Assembly (NCBI GenBank): GCA_017469685.1
Contig: JAFUFW010000038.1
Span: 1 to 35,414 of the forward strand
Direction: 5' to 3'
DNA: 35,414 nucleotides
Source of the DNA: Bacteroidaceae bacterium
GTDB taxonomy: Bacteria; Bacteroidota; Bacteroidia; Bacteroidales; Bacteroidaceae
In this document: in pieces, positions 21,500 through 29,816 of the stretch
Layout: the number at the start of each line of letters is the position of its first letter
How positions within the stretch are numbered: position 1 is the stretch's first letter
Program-made: the position numbers and the translations under genes
Notes under the pieces: generated by a model
What the model saw: the letters and a program-made list of their open reading frames with translations, nothing else
What the model was told of the DNA's origin: nothing
Databases searched by the model: none

Positions 21500-22375
21500 T
21501 TAGTCGCAGAAGCGACGAAGGATGTCATCGTAGGCATCGATGCGGCGGTCACGAAGGAAGGGCCACCAGCGGCGTACCTGCTCGGAGCGGTGAAGATCGA
21601 TGTCGACGATGATGTTCTCGGGCTCTGTGGAGGAAGCTTCAGCAAGGAGTTCCCCTTGAGGACCGGCTACGAAGCTGGTGCCCCAGAACTGGATGCCACG
21701 GGTCTGCCCGCTGGGATCGGGCTCATGCCCCACCCTGTTCACAGCCACTACAGGGAGGCCGTTGGCCACGGCGTGACCGCGCTGGACGAGCTGCCATGCT
21801 TGACGCTGGCGGGCTTGTTCCTCGGGCGTGTCGCTTGACTCATATCCAATGGCTGTGGGATAGATGAGAATGTCGGCACCGGCAAGGGCCATCAGGCGGG
21901 CTCCTTCGGGGTACCACTGATCCCAGCACACCTGCACACCGAGCGCGCCGACGGAAGTCTTGATGGGACGAAAGCCGAGGTCGCCGGGGGTAAAATAGAA
22001 CTTCTCGTAGTAGGCGGGGTCGTCGGGGATGTGCATCTTGCGCTGGATGCCCGCAATGCTGCCATCGCGCTCGAAGACGACGCCGGTATTATGATAGAGG
22101 CCGGGAGCGCGACGTTCGAAGAGACTGGTGACGAGGACGACGCCATGCTCGCGCGCCAGGGCACCGTAGAAGTCGGTGGAGGGACCGGGGATGGGCTCGG
22201 CGAGGTCGAAGTTGTCGACGCTCTCGACTTGGCAGAAGTATGGGGTGTTGTGCAACTCCTGCAGGACGACGAGCTCGGCTCCGCGGGCAGCGACATCGGC
22301 AATGGAAGCTGCTAAACGCTCTTTATTCTTTTCTATGTCCGACGTGCAGGCTTGTTGAATCAAGGCTGTTTTCAT
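21500..22375 (-). CDS. aguB: N-carbamoylputrescine amidase
   Basis: A 291-residue nitrilase-superfamily hydrolase that turns N-carbamoylputrescine into putrescine, CO2 and ammonia. The catalytic triad is seen as Glu 40 (VLQELHNTPYF), Lys 113 (QRKMHIPDDPAYYEKFYF) and Cys 150 (VCWDQWYPEGAR). GLPVVAVNRVG and IQFWGTSFVAGPQGE are typical of the family. The ATG overlaps the stop of the fetA-like gene (ATGA), so it is translationally coupled to it. aguA lies 118 bp downstream. Confidence 0.96.
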   Translation of the reverse strand: MKTALIQQACTSDIEKNKERLAASIADVAARGAELVVLQELHNTPYFCQVESVDNFDLAEPIPGPSTDFYGALAREHGVVLVTSLFERRAPGLYHNTGVVFERDGSIAGIQRKMHIPDDPAYYEKFYFTPGDLGFRPIKTSVGALGVQVCWDQWYPEGARLMALAGADILIYPTAIGYESSDTPEEQARQRQAWQLVQRGHAVANGLPVVAVNRVGHEPDPSGQTRGIQFWGTSFVAGPQGELLAEASSTEPENIIVDIDLHRSEQVRRWWPFLRDRRIDAYDDILRRFCD

Positions 22376-22983
22376 AGGCTTATAGTTTTGTCGCAGAACG
22401 AAAGGAGGACAGGGTCATGGGAGACTACGAGGGCGGCGCGACGTTCATCTCTGCAAGCACTAATTATAGCGTGGGCCACTCGCTGTGTGCTTTCCTCGTC
22501 GAGAGCCGATGACGGTTCGTCGAGGAGCAGCAGAGGCTTCGGCAGCGAGAGGGCAGCAGCAAGCAAGAGACGCTGACGCTGACCGCCAGAAAGCTTCGAA
22601 GCTTCAAGGGAGAGGAGCGAAGGGTCGAGGGCCAGGGAGGCGAGAATGGAGGGGGCGGCAGCGAAGCTACGGTTGGCTTCGAGATCATGGGTAAGCCGGA
22701 GGAGGTCGCGCCCCGTATCGGCGGGGGGCTGGAGTTCCTGAGGCACGTAAGCAGTGCGGCGACGGATGTCGTGAATGTGATGGGCATCCAAGGGCAAGCC
22801 GCACACCTCGATGGTGCCAGAGGTGAGAGGCACGAAGCCGAGGATGGCGCGCAGGAGTGAGGTCTTGCCACAGCCACTCTCGCCGGTGATGCCAACCAGC
22901 TGACCTTGATCCACCTTAAGGTCAAGGTTGCTGAAAAGGATTCGGTCGCCAAAGGCGAGGGTGGCGTGGGAAAGATGTAACAT
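22372..22983 (-). CDS. fetA: FetA-like ABC transporter ATPase
   Basis: A 203-residue ABC ATPase: Walker A GESGCGKT (34-41), Q-loop VPQELQPP, signature LSGGQRQRL (131-139), Walker B LLLLDEP (151-157) and H-loop His 189. Its short length and lone ATPase form fit FetA (YbbL), the partner of FetB (YbbM). The fetB-like permease is in the same cluster, two genes away. It starts at the last base of the pheS stop (TAATG) and overlaps aguB, so expression is coupled to both. Alternative: a general lipoprotein- or amino-acid-type ATPase, less likely given the permease nearby. Confidence 0.82.
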   Translation of the reverse strand: MLHLSHATLAFGDRILFSNLDLKVDQGQLVGITGESGCGKTSLLRAILGFVPLTSGTIEVCGLPLDAHHIHDIRRRTAYVPQELQPPADTGRDLLRLTHDLEANRSFAAAPSILASLALDPSLLSLEASKLSGGQRQRLLLAAALSLPKPLLLLDEPSSALDEESTQRVAHAIISACRDERRAALVVSHDPVLLSFCDKTISL

Positions 22984-24002
22984 TAGTTTGCAGCGGTGAA
23001 CTCTTCAAGGAAACGGACGTCGTTCTCGGAGAAGAGGCGAAGATCCTTGACCTGATACTTGAGGTTGGCAATACGCTCTATGCCCATGCCAAAGGCGTAG
23101 CCTGTGTAGATGCTGCTGTCGATGCCATTGGCTTCGAGCACAGCGGGATCTACCATACCGCAGCCGAGGATTTCGAGCCAGCCGGAACCCTTACACATCG
23201 AGCAGCCCTTGCCGCCACAGATGGTGCAGCTGACGTCCATCTCTGCCGAAGGTTCGGTGAAGGGGAAGTAGCTTGGGCGGAGGCGGATCTGCGTGTCGGG
23301 GCCGAACATCTCCTGGGCGAAGAGCAGGAGCACCTGCTTCAGGTCCTTGAACGACACGTTCTTGTCGACGTAAAGTCCTTCGACCTGATGGAAGAAGCAG
23401 TGGGCACGTGCGCTGACGGCCTCGTTGCGATAGACGCGCCCCGGGCAGATGACGCGGATGGGCGGCTGCTGGCGCTCCATGACGCGGGCCTGCACGCTGG
23501 AGGTGTGTGAACGGAGTATGATGTCGGGGTGAGCCTCAACGAAGAAGGTGTCCTGCATGTCTCGGGCGGGATGGTCGTCGGCGAAATTCATCGAGCTGTA
23601 GACGTGCCAGTCGTCCTCTACCTCGGGACCCTCTGCAAGAGTAAAGCCCAGGCGCGAGAAGATGTCAACAATCTCGTTCTTTACGATAGTCAGCGGATGG
23701 CGCGTGCCCAAGGATATAGGATAAGGTGTGCGGGTGAGGTCGAGGTCATCGCTGACCGTCTCCTGACAGGCTGCAGCCGCCTTGAGTTCGTTGATACGTT
23801 CGGTGGCGCGCGTCTTGAGTTCGTTGATGCGCATACCTACTTCCTTTTTCATTTCGGCAGGCACAGAACGGAACTCTTCCATAAGAGCGCTTATCTCGCC
23901 TTTCTTGCTGAGATACTTGATGCGTAGAGCCTCTGCTTCCTCGGGCGTAGCAGCGCTGAGGTTCTGCACTTCGGCTAAGATGTGCTTTATTTTTTCGAGC
24001 AT
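22983..24002 (-). CDS. pheS: Phenylalanine--tRNA ligase alpha subunit
   Basis: A 339-residue class II synthetase subunit that charges tRNA-Phe with PheT, which is not adjacent. An N-terminal coiled coil (about 1-80) is followed by the catalytic domain: GTRHPLTIV, FSRLGFTLAEGPEVEDDWHVY, FFHQVEGLYVDKNVSF, RLRPSYFPFTEPSAEMDVSC and motif 3 GYAFGMGIERIANLKY. A four-Cys zinc-like knuckle, CTICGGKGCSMCKGSG, occurs before motif 3, as in many anaerobes. First gene of the minus-strand cluster, with a TATCTTTG -7 box upstream. Confidence 0.97.
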   Translation of the reverse strand: MLEKIKHILAEVQNLSAATPEEAEALRIKYLSKKGEISALMEEFRSVPAEMKKEVGMRINELKTRATERINELKAAAACQETVSDDLDLTRTPYPISLGTRHPLTIVKNEIVDIFSRLGFTLAEGPEVEDDWHVYSSMNFADDHPARDMQDTFFVEAHPDIILRSHTSSVQARVMERQQPPIRVICPGRVYRNEAVSARAHCFFHQVEGLYVDKNVSFKDLKQVLLLFAQEMFGPDTQIRLRPSYFPFTEPSAEMDVSCTICGGKGCSMCKGSGWLEILGCGMVDPAVLEANGIDSSIYTGYAFGMGIERIANLKYQVKDLRLFSENDVRFLEEFTAAN

Positions 24003-24043
24003 AAATAATTTATAGTACTATTGATTTATCTTCAAAAACTGCG

Positions 24044-24051
24044 CAAAGATA
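24044..24051 (-). promoter_or_regulatory. Bacteroidetes -7 box for the pheS cluster
   Basis: TATCTTTG on the minus strand, 42 bp before the pheS ATG, fits TAnnTTTG. No good -33 at the usual spacing. Confidence 0.55.
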
Positions 24052-24094
24052 TACAATTCTTTGCAAAAAGTGAGGGAAGATGAGAAAATTAAAC

Positions 24095-24102
24095 TACTTT
24101 TG
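24095..24102 (+). promoter_or_regulatory. Bacteroidetes -7 box for the DUF4348-like gene
   Basis: TACTTTTG fits TAnnTTTG, 39 bp before the ATG at 24141, in the divergent gap with pheS. Confidence 0.5.
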
Positions 24103-24140
24103 CGCGAATTTACCTAAAAGGGAAGCAAAATAAAGCAGAA

Positions 24141-25025
24141 ATGAATGGGAAATGGGCAACAATGGCTGTTGTGCTGTTGTACGTTTTCGTGAGCTTAGTC
24201 GTCAGCGGCTGTGGCGGAAGGGCCAAGCCGATGCACGACTATGCCTATGAGTCTGGCAACGACTCATCCTTGCTTGACTCCATTCTTCAGTTGGAGGACA
24301 CTTTTGCCCTCGACTTGGAGACTGCAGCCGAGCCTACCGCAGTGACAGAGGATGAGCTGTTCAACGACTTCATCTTCAAGTTCGACCAAAGCGCCCGCCT
24401 GCAGCGAGCTCGCGTACGTTTTCCCCTGCCTGTCCTACACTTGAATGGCGATGAAAGCTCAATTGAGCAGGCCGACTGGCGCCACCACGCCATCTTCCTC
24501 GGTCAGGATTTCTGCACCGTGCTGTGGAATTCGCGGCAGCAGATGTCGCTGGCTCAGGACTCAAGCGTGACGTCCGCGCGCGTAGAGCAAATATATCTTC
24601 ACAGCCGCACAATCAGCGCCTACTCTTTCGAGCGTGACACAATGAACGGGCTGTGGATGCTTGCAGAGATGTACGACATCCCGTTTGAGCACACCGACCT
24701 TGAAGGCTTCTTCGATTTCTACCGCCAGTTTGCCACCGACTCTACCTTCCAGCGCCAGCACGTGCGCACACCCCTGCGCTATACCACTGCCGACGAAGAC
24801 TCTGAGTATGAGCCCATCACTGGAACAATAGATGCCGACCAATGGTTTGAGTTCGCACCAGAGATACCTCAGGACGTTATAACTAATGTTAACTTCGGCC
24901 AGACCTATCCTAACCCTAACCGCATGGTTGTTCAAATGCGGGGCCTGGCAAACGGTTTGCAAAGCATAATGATTTTCCACCGAGACATTAGCGGGCGCTG
25001 GCAATTGACGGACTATGAGAATTGA
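24141..25025 (+). CDS. DUF4348-like lipoprotein
   Basis: A 294-residue predicted lipoprotein (hydrophobic segment then LVVSGC, Cys 24). The mature part has an acidic linker (about 30-70), then FNDFIFKFDQSARLQRARVRFPLPV, a block I associate with DUF4348 proteins of Bacteroides (F--F---F--D---Q--R--FPL), repeated in weaker form at FFDFYRQFATDSTFQRQHVRTPL. This suggests two related halves. The C-terminal end, GLQSIMIFHRDISGRWQLTDYEN, looks like a beta-sheet fold. Function unknown; envelope location expected. Ends close to murB, with a repeat-filled gap. Confidence 0.72.
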   Translation: MNGKWATMAVVLLYVFVSLVVSGCGGRAKPMHDYAYESGNDSSLLDSILQLEDTFALDLETAAEPTAVTEDELFNDFIFKFDQSARLQRARVRFPLPVLHLNGDESSIEQADWRHHAIFLGQDFCTVLWNSRQQMSLAQDSSVTSARVEQIYLHSRTISAYSFERDTMNGLWMLAEMYDIPFEHTDLEGFFDFYRQFATDSTFQRQHVRTPLRYTTADEDSEYEPITGTIDADQWFEFAPEIPQDVITNVNFGQTYPNPNRMVVQMRGLANGLQSIMIFHRDISGRWQLTDYEN

Positions 25026-25040
25026 AAAATTGAAACGTAG

Positions 25041-25091
25041 AATGTTCTTCAGGCTCGCTGTCGCTCATAGAAGCGACCAAAGGTCGAGCGG
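25041..25091 (-). repeat. Dispersed structured element, copy B
   Basis: Reads on the minus strand as a relative of 8874-8923. Outer stem CGCTC (25062-25066) / GAGCG (25086-25090) surrounds an inner hairpin CGACC-AAA-GGTCG (25074-25086). Short GAAAAATTGAAA and GGTTGAAAGGTTGAAA arrays flank it on both sides (25019-25036, 25091-25110). Confidence 0.65.
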
Positions 25092-25109
25092 AAAGGTTGA
25101 AAGGTTGAA

Positions 25110-26138
25110 ATGAAAATTACAGAAAACTGCTCGCTCAAGGAGCACAACACATTCGGGATTGAGGCCAAAGCCCATAAGTTTGTAGAATACAGCTCAGTAG
25201 AAGAGTTGCAGGCATTCATTCGCCAACGCTCGGCGGCGGGCGACAGCTCTCCCCTACTCCACATAGGCGGCGGTTCCAACCTGCTGTTTCTCGGCGACTA
25301 CGAAGGCACCATCCTCCACTCGAGCATGCAGGAAATTTATGTGACGGCAAATGAGGGAGACTACGTCTACGTTCGCGTCACGGCTGGCATCACGTGGGAT
25401 GCCTGGGTGCAGTACGCGATTGACAGCAACTGGTTCGGGCTCGAGAACCTGTCGCTCATCCCTGGCGAGGTAGGTGCTTCGGCTGTTCAGAACATCGGAG
25501 CCTATGGCTCTGAGGCCAAGGACTTCATTATCTTCGTGGACGCAGTAGACCTCGAGACAGGCGAGATTCGTCATTTCACTGCCGAAGAGTGTCGCTACGG
25601 CTATCGCGATAGTGCCTTCAAACATGAGTTGCGCGGCCGCTACGCCGTGACTCATGTCCACTTCCGCCTCTCCCACGCCTTCCGCCCCATCCTCGACTAC
25701 GGCGGTCTGCGCCGAGCCATCGAGGAGCGCGGTTTTGATGAGACAAACTTGACTCCACAGCAACTGCGCCAGACGATTATCGAGATCCGTCGCGCCAAGT
25801 TGCCCGAACCCTCTGAACTTGGCAACGCAGGCAGTTTCTTCACCAATCCCTTCGTTGCGCGCGAAGTCTTCGAAAAGCTTGCGGCAGAAAACCCGTCTGT
25901 TCCTCACTACGACGTCGACGCCGAGCGCGTTAAAGTGCCTGCAGGCTGGCTTATTGAGCAATGCGGATGGAAGGGCAAGGCGCTGGGCAAGGCTGGCGTC
26001 TACGACCGGCAAGCGCTGGTGCTCGTGAACCTCGGAGGTGCCACGGGCAAGGATATCAAGGCGCTGTGCGAGCAGATACAGGCTGACGTCCGCGCGAAAT
26101 TCGGCATCAATATCACACCTGAGGTGAATTTCATCTGA
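25110..26138 (+). CDS. murB: UDP-N-acetylenolpyruvoylglucosamine reductase (type I MurB)
   Basis: A 342-residue FAD enzyme that reduces UDP-GlcNAc-enolpyruvate to UDP-MurNAc in peptidoglycan synthesis. Motifs: NTFGIEAKA, the FAD loop LHIGGGSNLLFLGDYEG (50-66), SLIPGEVGASAVQNIGAYG (115-133), YGYRDSAFK (163-171, containing the conserved Arg), and GNAGSFFTNP (239-248) with the proton-donor Ser 242. The YGYRDS loop and length define the E. coli-like type I. The ATG at 25110 follows a TTGAAAGGTTGAA array directly. Confidence 0.97.
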   Translation: MKITENCSLKEHNTFGIEAKAHKFVEYSSVEELQAFIRQRSAAGDSSPLLHIGGGSNLLFLGDYEGTILHSSMQEIYVTANEGDYVYVRVTAGITWDAWVQYAIDSNWFGLENLSLIPGEVGASAVQNIGAYGSEAKDFIIFVDAVDLETGEIRHFTAEECRYGYRDSAFKHELRGRYAVTHVHFRLSHAFRPILDYGGLRRAIEERGFDETNLTPQQLRQTIIEIRRAKLPEPSELGNAGSFFTNPFVAREVFEKLAAENPSVPHYDVDAERVKVPAGWLIEQCGWKGKALGKAGVYDRQALVLVNLGGATGKDIKALCEQIQADVRAKFGINITPEVNFI

Positions 26139-26200
26139 CGCTCACTGTTGCCCACACATAAGGTCAGAAGCATTCAAGAACCTAAGGAAAGAATAAATGC

Positions 26201-26284
26201 AACCGGCTGGATTGCCAAATTCAGCCGGTTGAACAGGTCAATTCGGCTGGCTGCATTGGACGATGCAACCAGCCGAATTTTTTT
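26201..26284 (+). terminator. Tandem hairpin terminator after murB
   Basis: Hairpin 1: AACCGGCTG (26201-26209) / CAGCCGGTT (26222-26230). Hairpin 2: AATTCGGCTGG (26240-26250) / CCAGCCGAATT (26269-26279), followed by a T-run to 26284, with an inner TGCA/TGCA pair. The arms of the two hairpins can also pair with each other (CAGCCG with CGGCTG). The genes on either side converge here. Confidence 0.8.
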
Positions 26285-26313
26285 ACGCTCCAATAAAAGC
26301 GCTCAGGCAAGCT

Positions 26314-27561
26314 TCACTTTCCGAATTTCTTAATCATGAATTGCGGGCTGCAGCGCATGAAGATGCCGAAAGTGAAATTGTTGTTCAAGGCCGACGGACG
26401 CTGCTGCCCGTCGGGCAAGGTCTCGACGCCCGTGCGGGCAAGATAGGAATCGAGCTTAGCACCGAGCACGTAGTCTTTAGCAAACGTATGGAACCACTCA
26501 ACGCCAATGTGGGGCGTGAGAACACTCTCGAACCGCCCCCCCGTCTTCGTTGAATATGTGGAGAAGAACGGAGCGCCGTAGATTGGGCAGAAATCCTTGG
26601 CATAGACAGCCGTGGCAAACAGCCTGACCTGACGAAGCAGCTCAACGCTCACCGATGCCGATGCGCCCACACCCGAATCGAAAGGCCACAGCTGCCCGGT
26701 CTGCTGCCAACAGCCCAAAGCCAACAATTCTGCGTTCAACCCGTTAAACACTTTCCGCCTACTGTTCCACTGCAAGCCGAGGCCCACGGCCAGATTGTCT
26801 ATTGTCTGCACGCCCGTGTGCGTATCGTCGATTTCTCCCCCGCGATGCTGGATGAGCACATCGATGGGAACGTAGAAGTTGAAAGCCCGTGAATGGTCAA
26901 GCGTCCTGCTTGGCCGAGCGGAGAGCGGAGAACCAAGTGCTATGCGCTGAGAGAGGCCCACGGTGAAAGCCTCTTGATGCGTGTCCTCACGAAAGATGAA
27001 GCTCTGCCAGTTGATCCACGCGTCGAGATGGTAGTGCGGCCTGTCCACGAGTAGCTGGAAGCCCATCTCAGGATCCTGCGAGAGGTTGACCTCGGCGTTC
27101 ATCAGAGGTTCTACGATCCCGTGGTTTGCCCCTCCATAGATGTCGCCCAACACAAACGTGAAGCTGCCGAGGCGCGCCTGAGCCCTAAAGAACGGGAGCA
27201 CATGGCTCGCGCGCTGGTACTGGTTGCCCTTCCACCGCGCTATGTCGTGGTAAGCGAAGCACGGGTACTTGTTTGCTCCATTATACACCAAGGCATGAAA
27301 GCCTGCCTCCAGACGTATGACATCCATGGGCTGGTAGGACAGCCGCGGCTGCAGCCAGAAACCAGGGAGAGTGTAGCCTGTCGCTTGAGGGCCGCCGAAC
27401 TCGTTGTTCTTAAAGAACGTCAGGGCATTTACATCTACGCCCAACGATCGCGTCTGGTCGTAACTGAGACGATAGTCAGTGGCGACCAGACGCGTAGCTA
27501 AGTCTTGTGCTCTTAGCGGCACAAGGCAGGTGAGAAGGATGAAGAGGCTGATTTTGCGCAT
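26314..27561 (-). CDS. Outer-membrane beta-barrel protein of unknown function
   Basis: A 415-residue protein with a signal peptide (MRKISLFILLTCLVPLRAQ) and alternating strand sequence throughout: GYTLPGFWLQPRLSYQPM, VIRLEAGFHALVY, LPFFRAQARLGSFTFVLGDIYGG, YHLDAWINWQSFIFRED, AVGLGLQWNSR, LRQVRLFATAVYAKDF, LTPHIGVEWFHTF and FTFGIFMRCSP. An outer-membrane channel or porin-like barrel is likely; no plug or TonB box is seen. I do not recognise a named family. The start at 27561 is preferred; 27576 (MNGSN) is possible, and the TTG at 27594 falls in the promoter. Confidence 0.8.
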   Translation of the reverse strand: MRKISLFILLTCLVPLRAQDLATRLVATDYRLSYDQTRSLGVDVNALTFFKNNEFGGPQATGYTLPGFWLQPRLSYQPMDVIRLEAGFHALVYNGANKYPCFAYHDIARWKGNQYQRASHVLPFFRAQARLGSFTFVLGDIYGGANHGIVEPLMNAEVNLSQDPEMGFQLLVDRPHYHLDAWINWQSFIFREDTHQEAFTVGLSQRIALGSPLSARPSRTLDHSRAFNFYVPIDVLIQHRGGEIDDTHTGVQTIDNLAVGLGLQWNSRRKVFNGLNAELLALGCWQQTGQLWPFDSGVGASASVSVELLRQVRLFATAVYAKDFCPIYGAPFFSTYSTKTGGRFESVLTPHIGVEWFHTFAKDYVLGAKLDSYLARTGVETLPDGQQRPSALNNNFTFGIFMRCSPQFMIKKFGK

Positions 27562-27591
27562 ATTACTTCCGTTCATTTCTGTTTGGCGATG

Positions 27592-27632
27592 CAAAAATAC
27601 ATCTTTTCCGTTTTATCACCAATTATTTGGTG
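27592..27632 (-). promoter_or_regulatory. Promoter for the outer-membrane protein gene
   Basis: TATTTTTG (27599-27592 on the minus strand) fits TAnnTTTG. ATTG (27623-27620) is 20 bp upstream, near the -33 position, and lies within an inverted repeat CACCAA-TTAT-TTGGTG (27617-27632) that could be an operator. Confidence 0.5.
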
Positions 27633-27669
27633 GAAGTAAATGCAAAAAAGCCTCTCAGGGGGCAACCTA

Positions 27670-28554
27670 CTAAGCAAGAAGCTCTGTAGGCAGAGCGGGC
27701 ATGGCGCCGTTCTGCGTGCATACGAAGGCGCTGACTCGGACGGCTGTGCGGTGGGCCTCGGCGACGCTCTTACCATTGAGGATGCTGCCTACGAAGCTGC
27801 CGGTGAAGCTGTCGCCAGCGCCAACGGTGTCGGCCACGGTGACCTTCGGCGTCTCCTGGAACGAGACATTCCCGGGCGTGAAGACATAACTGCCGTTGGT
27901 GCCGCAGGTGAGCACGAGCATGTCCAAGTTGTACTTGCCCAGAATGAGCCAGCATTTGTTCTCGATGTCGAGCCCCGGATAACCGAACATACGGCCTATG
28001 AGCACCAGTTCCTCATCGTTAATCTTCAGTATGTTGCAGCGGCGGATGCTCTCTTGTATGATTTCCTTGGTGTAGAACTGCTGACGCAGGTTAATGTCGA
28101 AAATCTTGAGGCAATCGTCGGGCGTAGCGTCAAGGAACTTCTGAATGGTGGTTCGGCTCACGATGTTGCGCTGGGCAAGCGAGCCGAAGCAGACGGCACG
28201 GCAGTTCTTAGCGATGGCTGCGATATCGTCGTCGAAGGGAATATTGTCCCAAGCGACGTTCTCCTTAATGTCGTACGTGGGGATGCCGCCCTCAGCGAGG
28301 GTTACCTGCACGGTGCCAGTGGGATAAGGCACGCGGGGCAACAGGTCGTTGAGGTTGTGTTCGCGCAAAGCTTCGATGGTCTCATCAGCCAGACGGTCCT
28401 CGCCAAGAGCACTGATTGCAATGGTGTTGTCAGAGCCGAGGAACTGCCCTGCGTGGTAAGCGAAGTTGGCAGGTGCCCCGCCGAGTTTCTTGCCTTCAGG
28501 CAAAACGTCCCACAGGACTTCGCCGAGGCCTACGACATAACGTTTTTCGTTCAT
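27670..28554 (-). CDS. Fructokinase (PfkB/ribokinase family)
   Basis: A 294-residue cytoplasmic sugar kinase: N-terminal GLGEVLWDVLPEGKKLGGAPANFAYH, which is fructokinase-like, and the catalytic anion-hole motif DTVGAGDSF with Asp 248. DINLRQQFYT and LVLTCGTNGSYVF are further family blocks. It would phosphorylate fructose released by the GH32 enzymes and imported by the adjacent transporter. Its ATG overlaps the transporter stop (ATGA), the same order as in the Bacteroides levan locus (fructokinase BT1757 after transporter BT1758). Confidence 0.94.
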   Translation of the reverse strand: MNEKRYVVGLGEVLWDVLPEGKKLGGAPANFAYHAGQFLGSDNTIAISALGEDRLADETIEALREHNLNDLLPRVPYPTGTVQVTLAEGGIPTYDIKENVAWDNIPFDDDIAAIAKNCRAVCFGSLAQRNIVSRTTIQKFLDATPDDCLKIFDINLRQQFYTKEIIQESIRRCNILKINDEELVLIGRMFGYPGLDIENKCWLILGKYNLDMLVLTCGTNGSYVFTPGNVSFQETPKVTVADTVGAGDSFTGSFVGSILNGKSVAEAHRTAVRVSAFVCTQNGAMPALPTELLA

Positions 28555-29720
28555 AGTCTTATGCGGTTTTTAAGTTGTTTGATATACGTGAATAGATAGA
28601 TGACACCTACGGCCATGACAAGCACAGCTCCGGCCTGCCCCATGGCATCGCTCATGAAACCCATGAGCAGCGGGAAAATGGTGCCGCCGAAAAGCCCCAT
28701 GATCATCAGGCCACTGACCTCGTTCTGCTTGCTGGGCATCGATTCCAGGGCTGTGGCGAAGCACATAGAAAATACGTTGCTGTTGCCGTAGCCCACGAGG
28801 GCGATGGCAGCATAGAGTACCCATTTATCCTGACCGAAGTACAGGCCGCACATGGACAAGGCCATCATACACACTGAAACAATAAAGAACGTGCGCATTC
28901 GCAACACGCGAAGGAAGAAGGAACCCGTGAGGCAGCCGATAGTACGGAAGATGAAATAGAGCGATGTGGCGAAGGCAGCTTCATTGAGCGACATGCCGAG
29001 GCGCTCCATCAGGATCTTGGGCGCGGTGGTATTGGTGCCTACGTCGATGCCTACATGACACATGATTCCGAGGAACGACAACAGCACGATCGGGGTGCCG
29101 AGCAGTTTGAAGCACTCGACGAACGTGGAAGGCTTACCCTCAATGGGCGCTTCCTCGATGGGAGTAGCCCACAACCAGAGAGTGGAGAGCACACCCACGA
29201 CAAGGAAGATGGCAAAGAGCACGCGCCAGTTCCAGCCGAACTCGGGGATAACCTGCGTAGCTCCCCACATGGCCAGATACGGAGCTGAGAACGAGGCAAT
29301 AGCCTTGACAAACTGTCCGAAGGTGAGAGTCGAGGCAAGATTGCCGCCGCCCATGACGGTGCTCACCAGCGGGTTGAGCGACGTCTGCATCAGCGCGTTG
29401 CCGATGCCCAGCAGCGAGAAGGCCACCAACATCACGCCGAAGCTCTCGCCAAACAATGGCAGTATGAGAGACACGACGGTGACCAGCAACGATAGCAGCA
29501 CGGTCTTCTTGCGGCCTATCTTGTTCATCAACATGCCTGTAGGCACGCTGAAGATCAGGAACCAGAAGAATACGAGCGACGGGAAGACGTTGGCCACGCT
29601 GTCTGTCAGCGAGAGATCTTCTTTCACATAGTTGGAGGCGATGCCCACCAAGTCCACAAAGCCCATGCAGAAGAAGCAGAGCATCACGGGGACGAGTGCA
29701 AGTTTACTTGTTTTTGTCAT
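28551..29720 (-). CDS. MFS fructose/sugar permease (FucP-like)
   Basis: A 389-residue inner-membrane transporter with about 12 helices: LALVPVMLCFFCMGFVDLVG, PTGMLMNKIGRKKTVL (the MFS loop 2-3 motif), LLGIGNALMQTSLNPLVSTV, FAISLYFIFR-like helix 7-8 segment and LMIMGLFGGTIFPLLMGFMSDA. It resembles the fucose permease branch to which the Bacteroides fructose carrier belongs. Location between GH32 and fructokinase genes indicates fructose uptake. Coupled to fructokinase by overlap. Confidence 0.92.
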   Translation of the reverse strand: MTKTSKLALVPVMLCFFCMGFVDLVGIASNYVKEDLSLTDSVANVFPSLVFFWFLIFSVPTGMLMNKIGRKKTVLLSLLVTVVSLILPLFGESFGVMLVAFSLLGIGNALMQTSLNPLVSTVMGGGNLASTLTFGQFVKAIASFSAPYLAMWGATQVIPEFGWNWRVLFAIFLVVGVLSTLWLWATPIEEAPIEGKPSTFVECFKLLGTPIVLLSFLGIMCHVGIDVGTNTTAPKILMERLGMSLNEAAFATSLYFIFRTIGCLTGSFFLRVLRMRTFFIVSVCMMALSMCGLYFGQDKWVLYAAIALVGYGNSNVFSMCFATALESMPSKQNEVSGLMIMGLFGGTIFPLLMGFMSDAMGQAGAVLVMAVGVIYLFTYIKQLKNRIRL

Positions 29721-29754
29721 TGCATTATTTGATTTAGTTAATTAGTCTTGTTGG

Positions 29755-29806
29755 TTGCTGCATCATGATGCAGCAATTGCACGATAATGATGCAGCATTT
29801 GCTGCA
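29755..29806. repeat. Palindromic GATGCAGCA repeats between GH32 and transporter genes
   Basis: A perfect 22-bp palindrome (29755-29776, centre CATG) is followed by a second hairpin ATGCAGCA-TT-TGCTGCAT (29789-29806). Altogether the unit GATGCAGCA or its complement occurs about four times in 60 bp. It could be an operator, an mRNA processing signal or a weak terminator within the locus. Confidence 0.65.
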
Positions 29807-29816
29807 TGATGATGCA

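Noticed and set aside
27640-28599. Plus-strand open frame of 319 codons opposite the fructokinase gene
   Set aside because: Shadow of the fructokinase gene, whose PfkB motifs are unambiguous.
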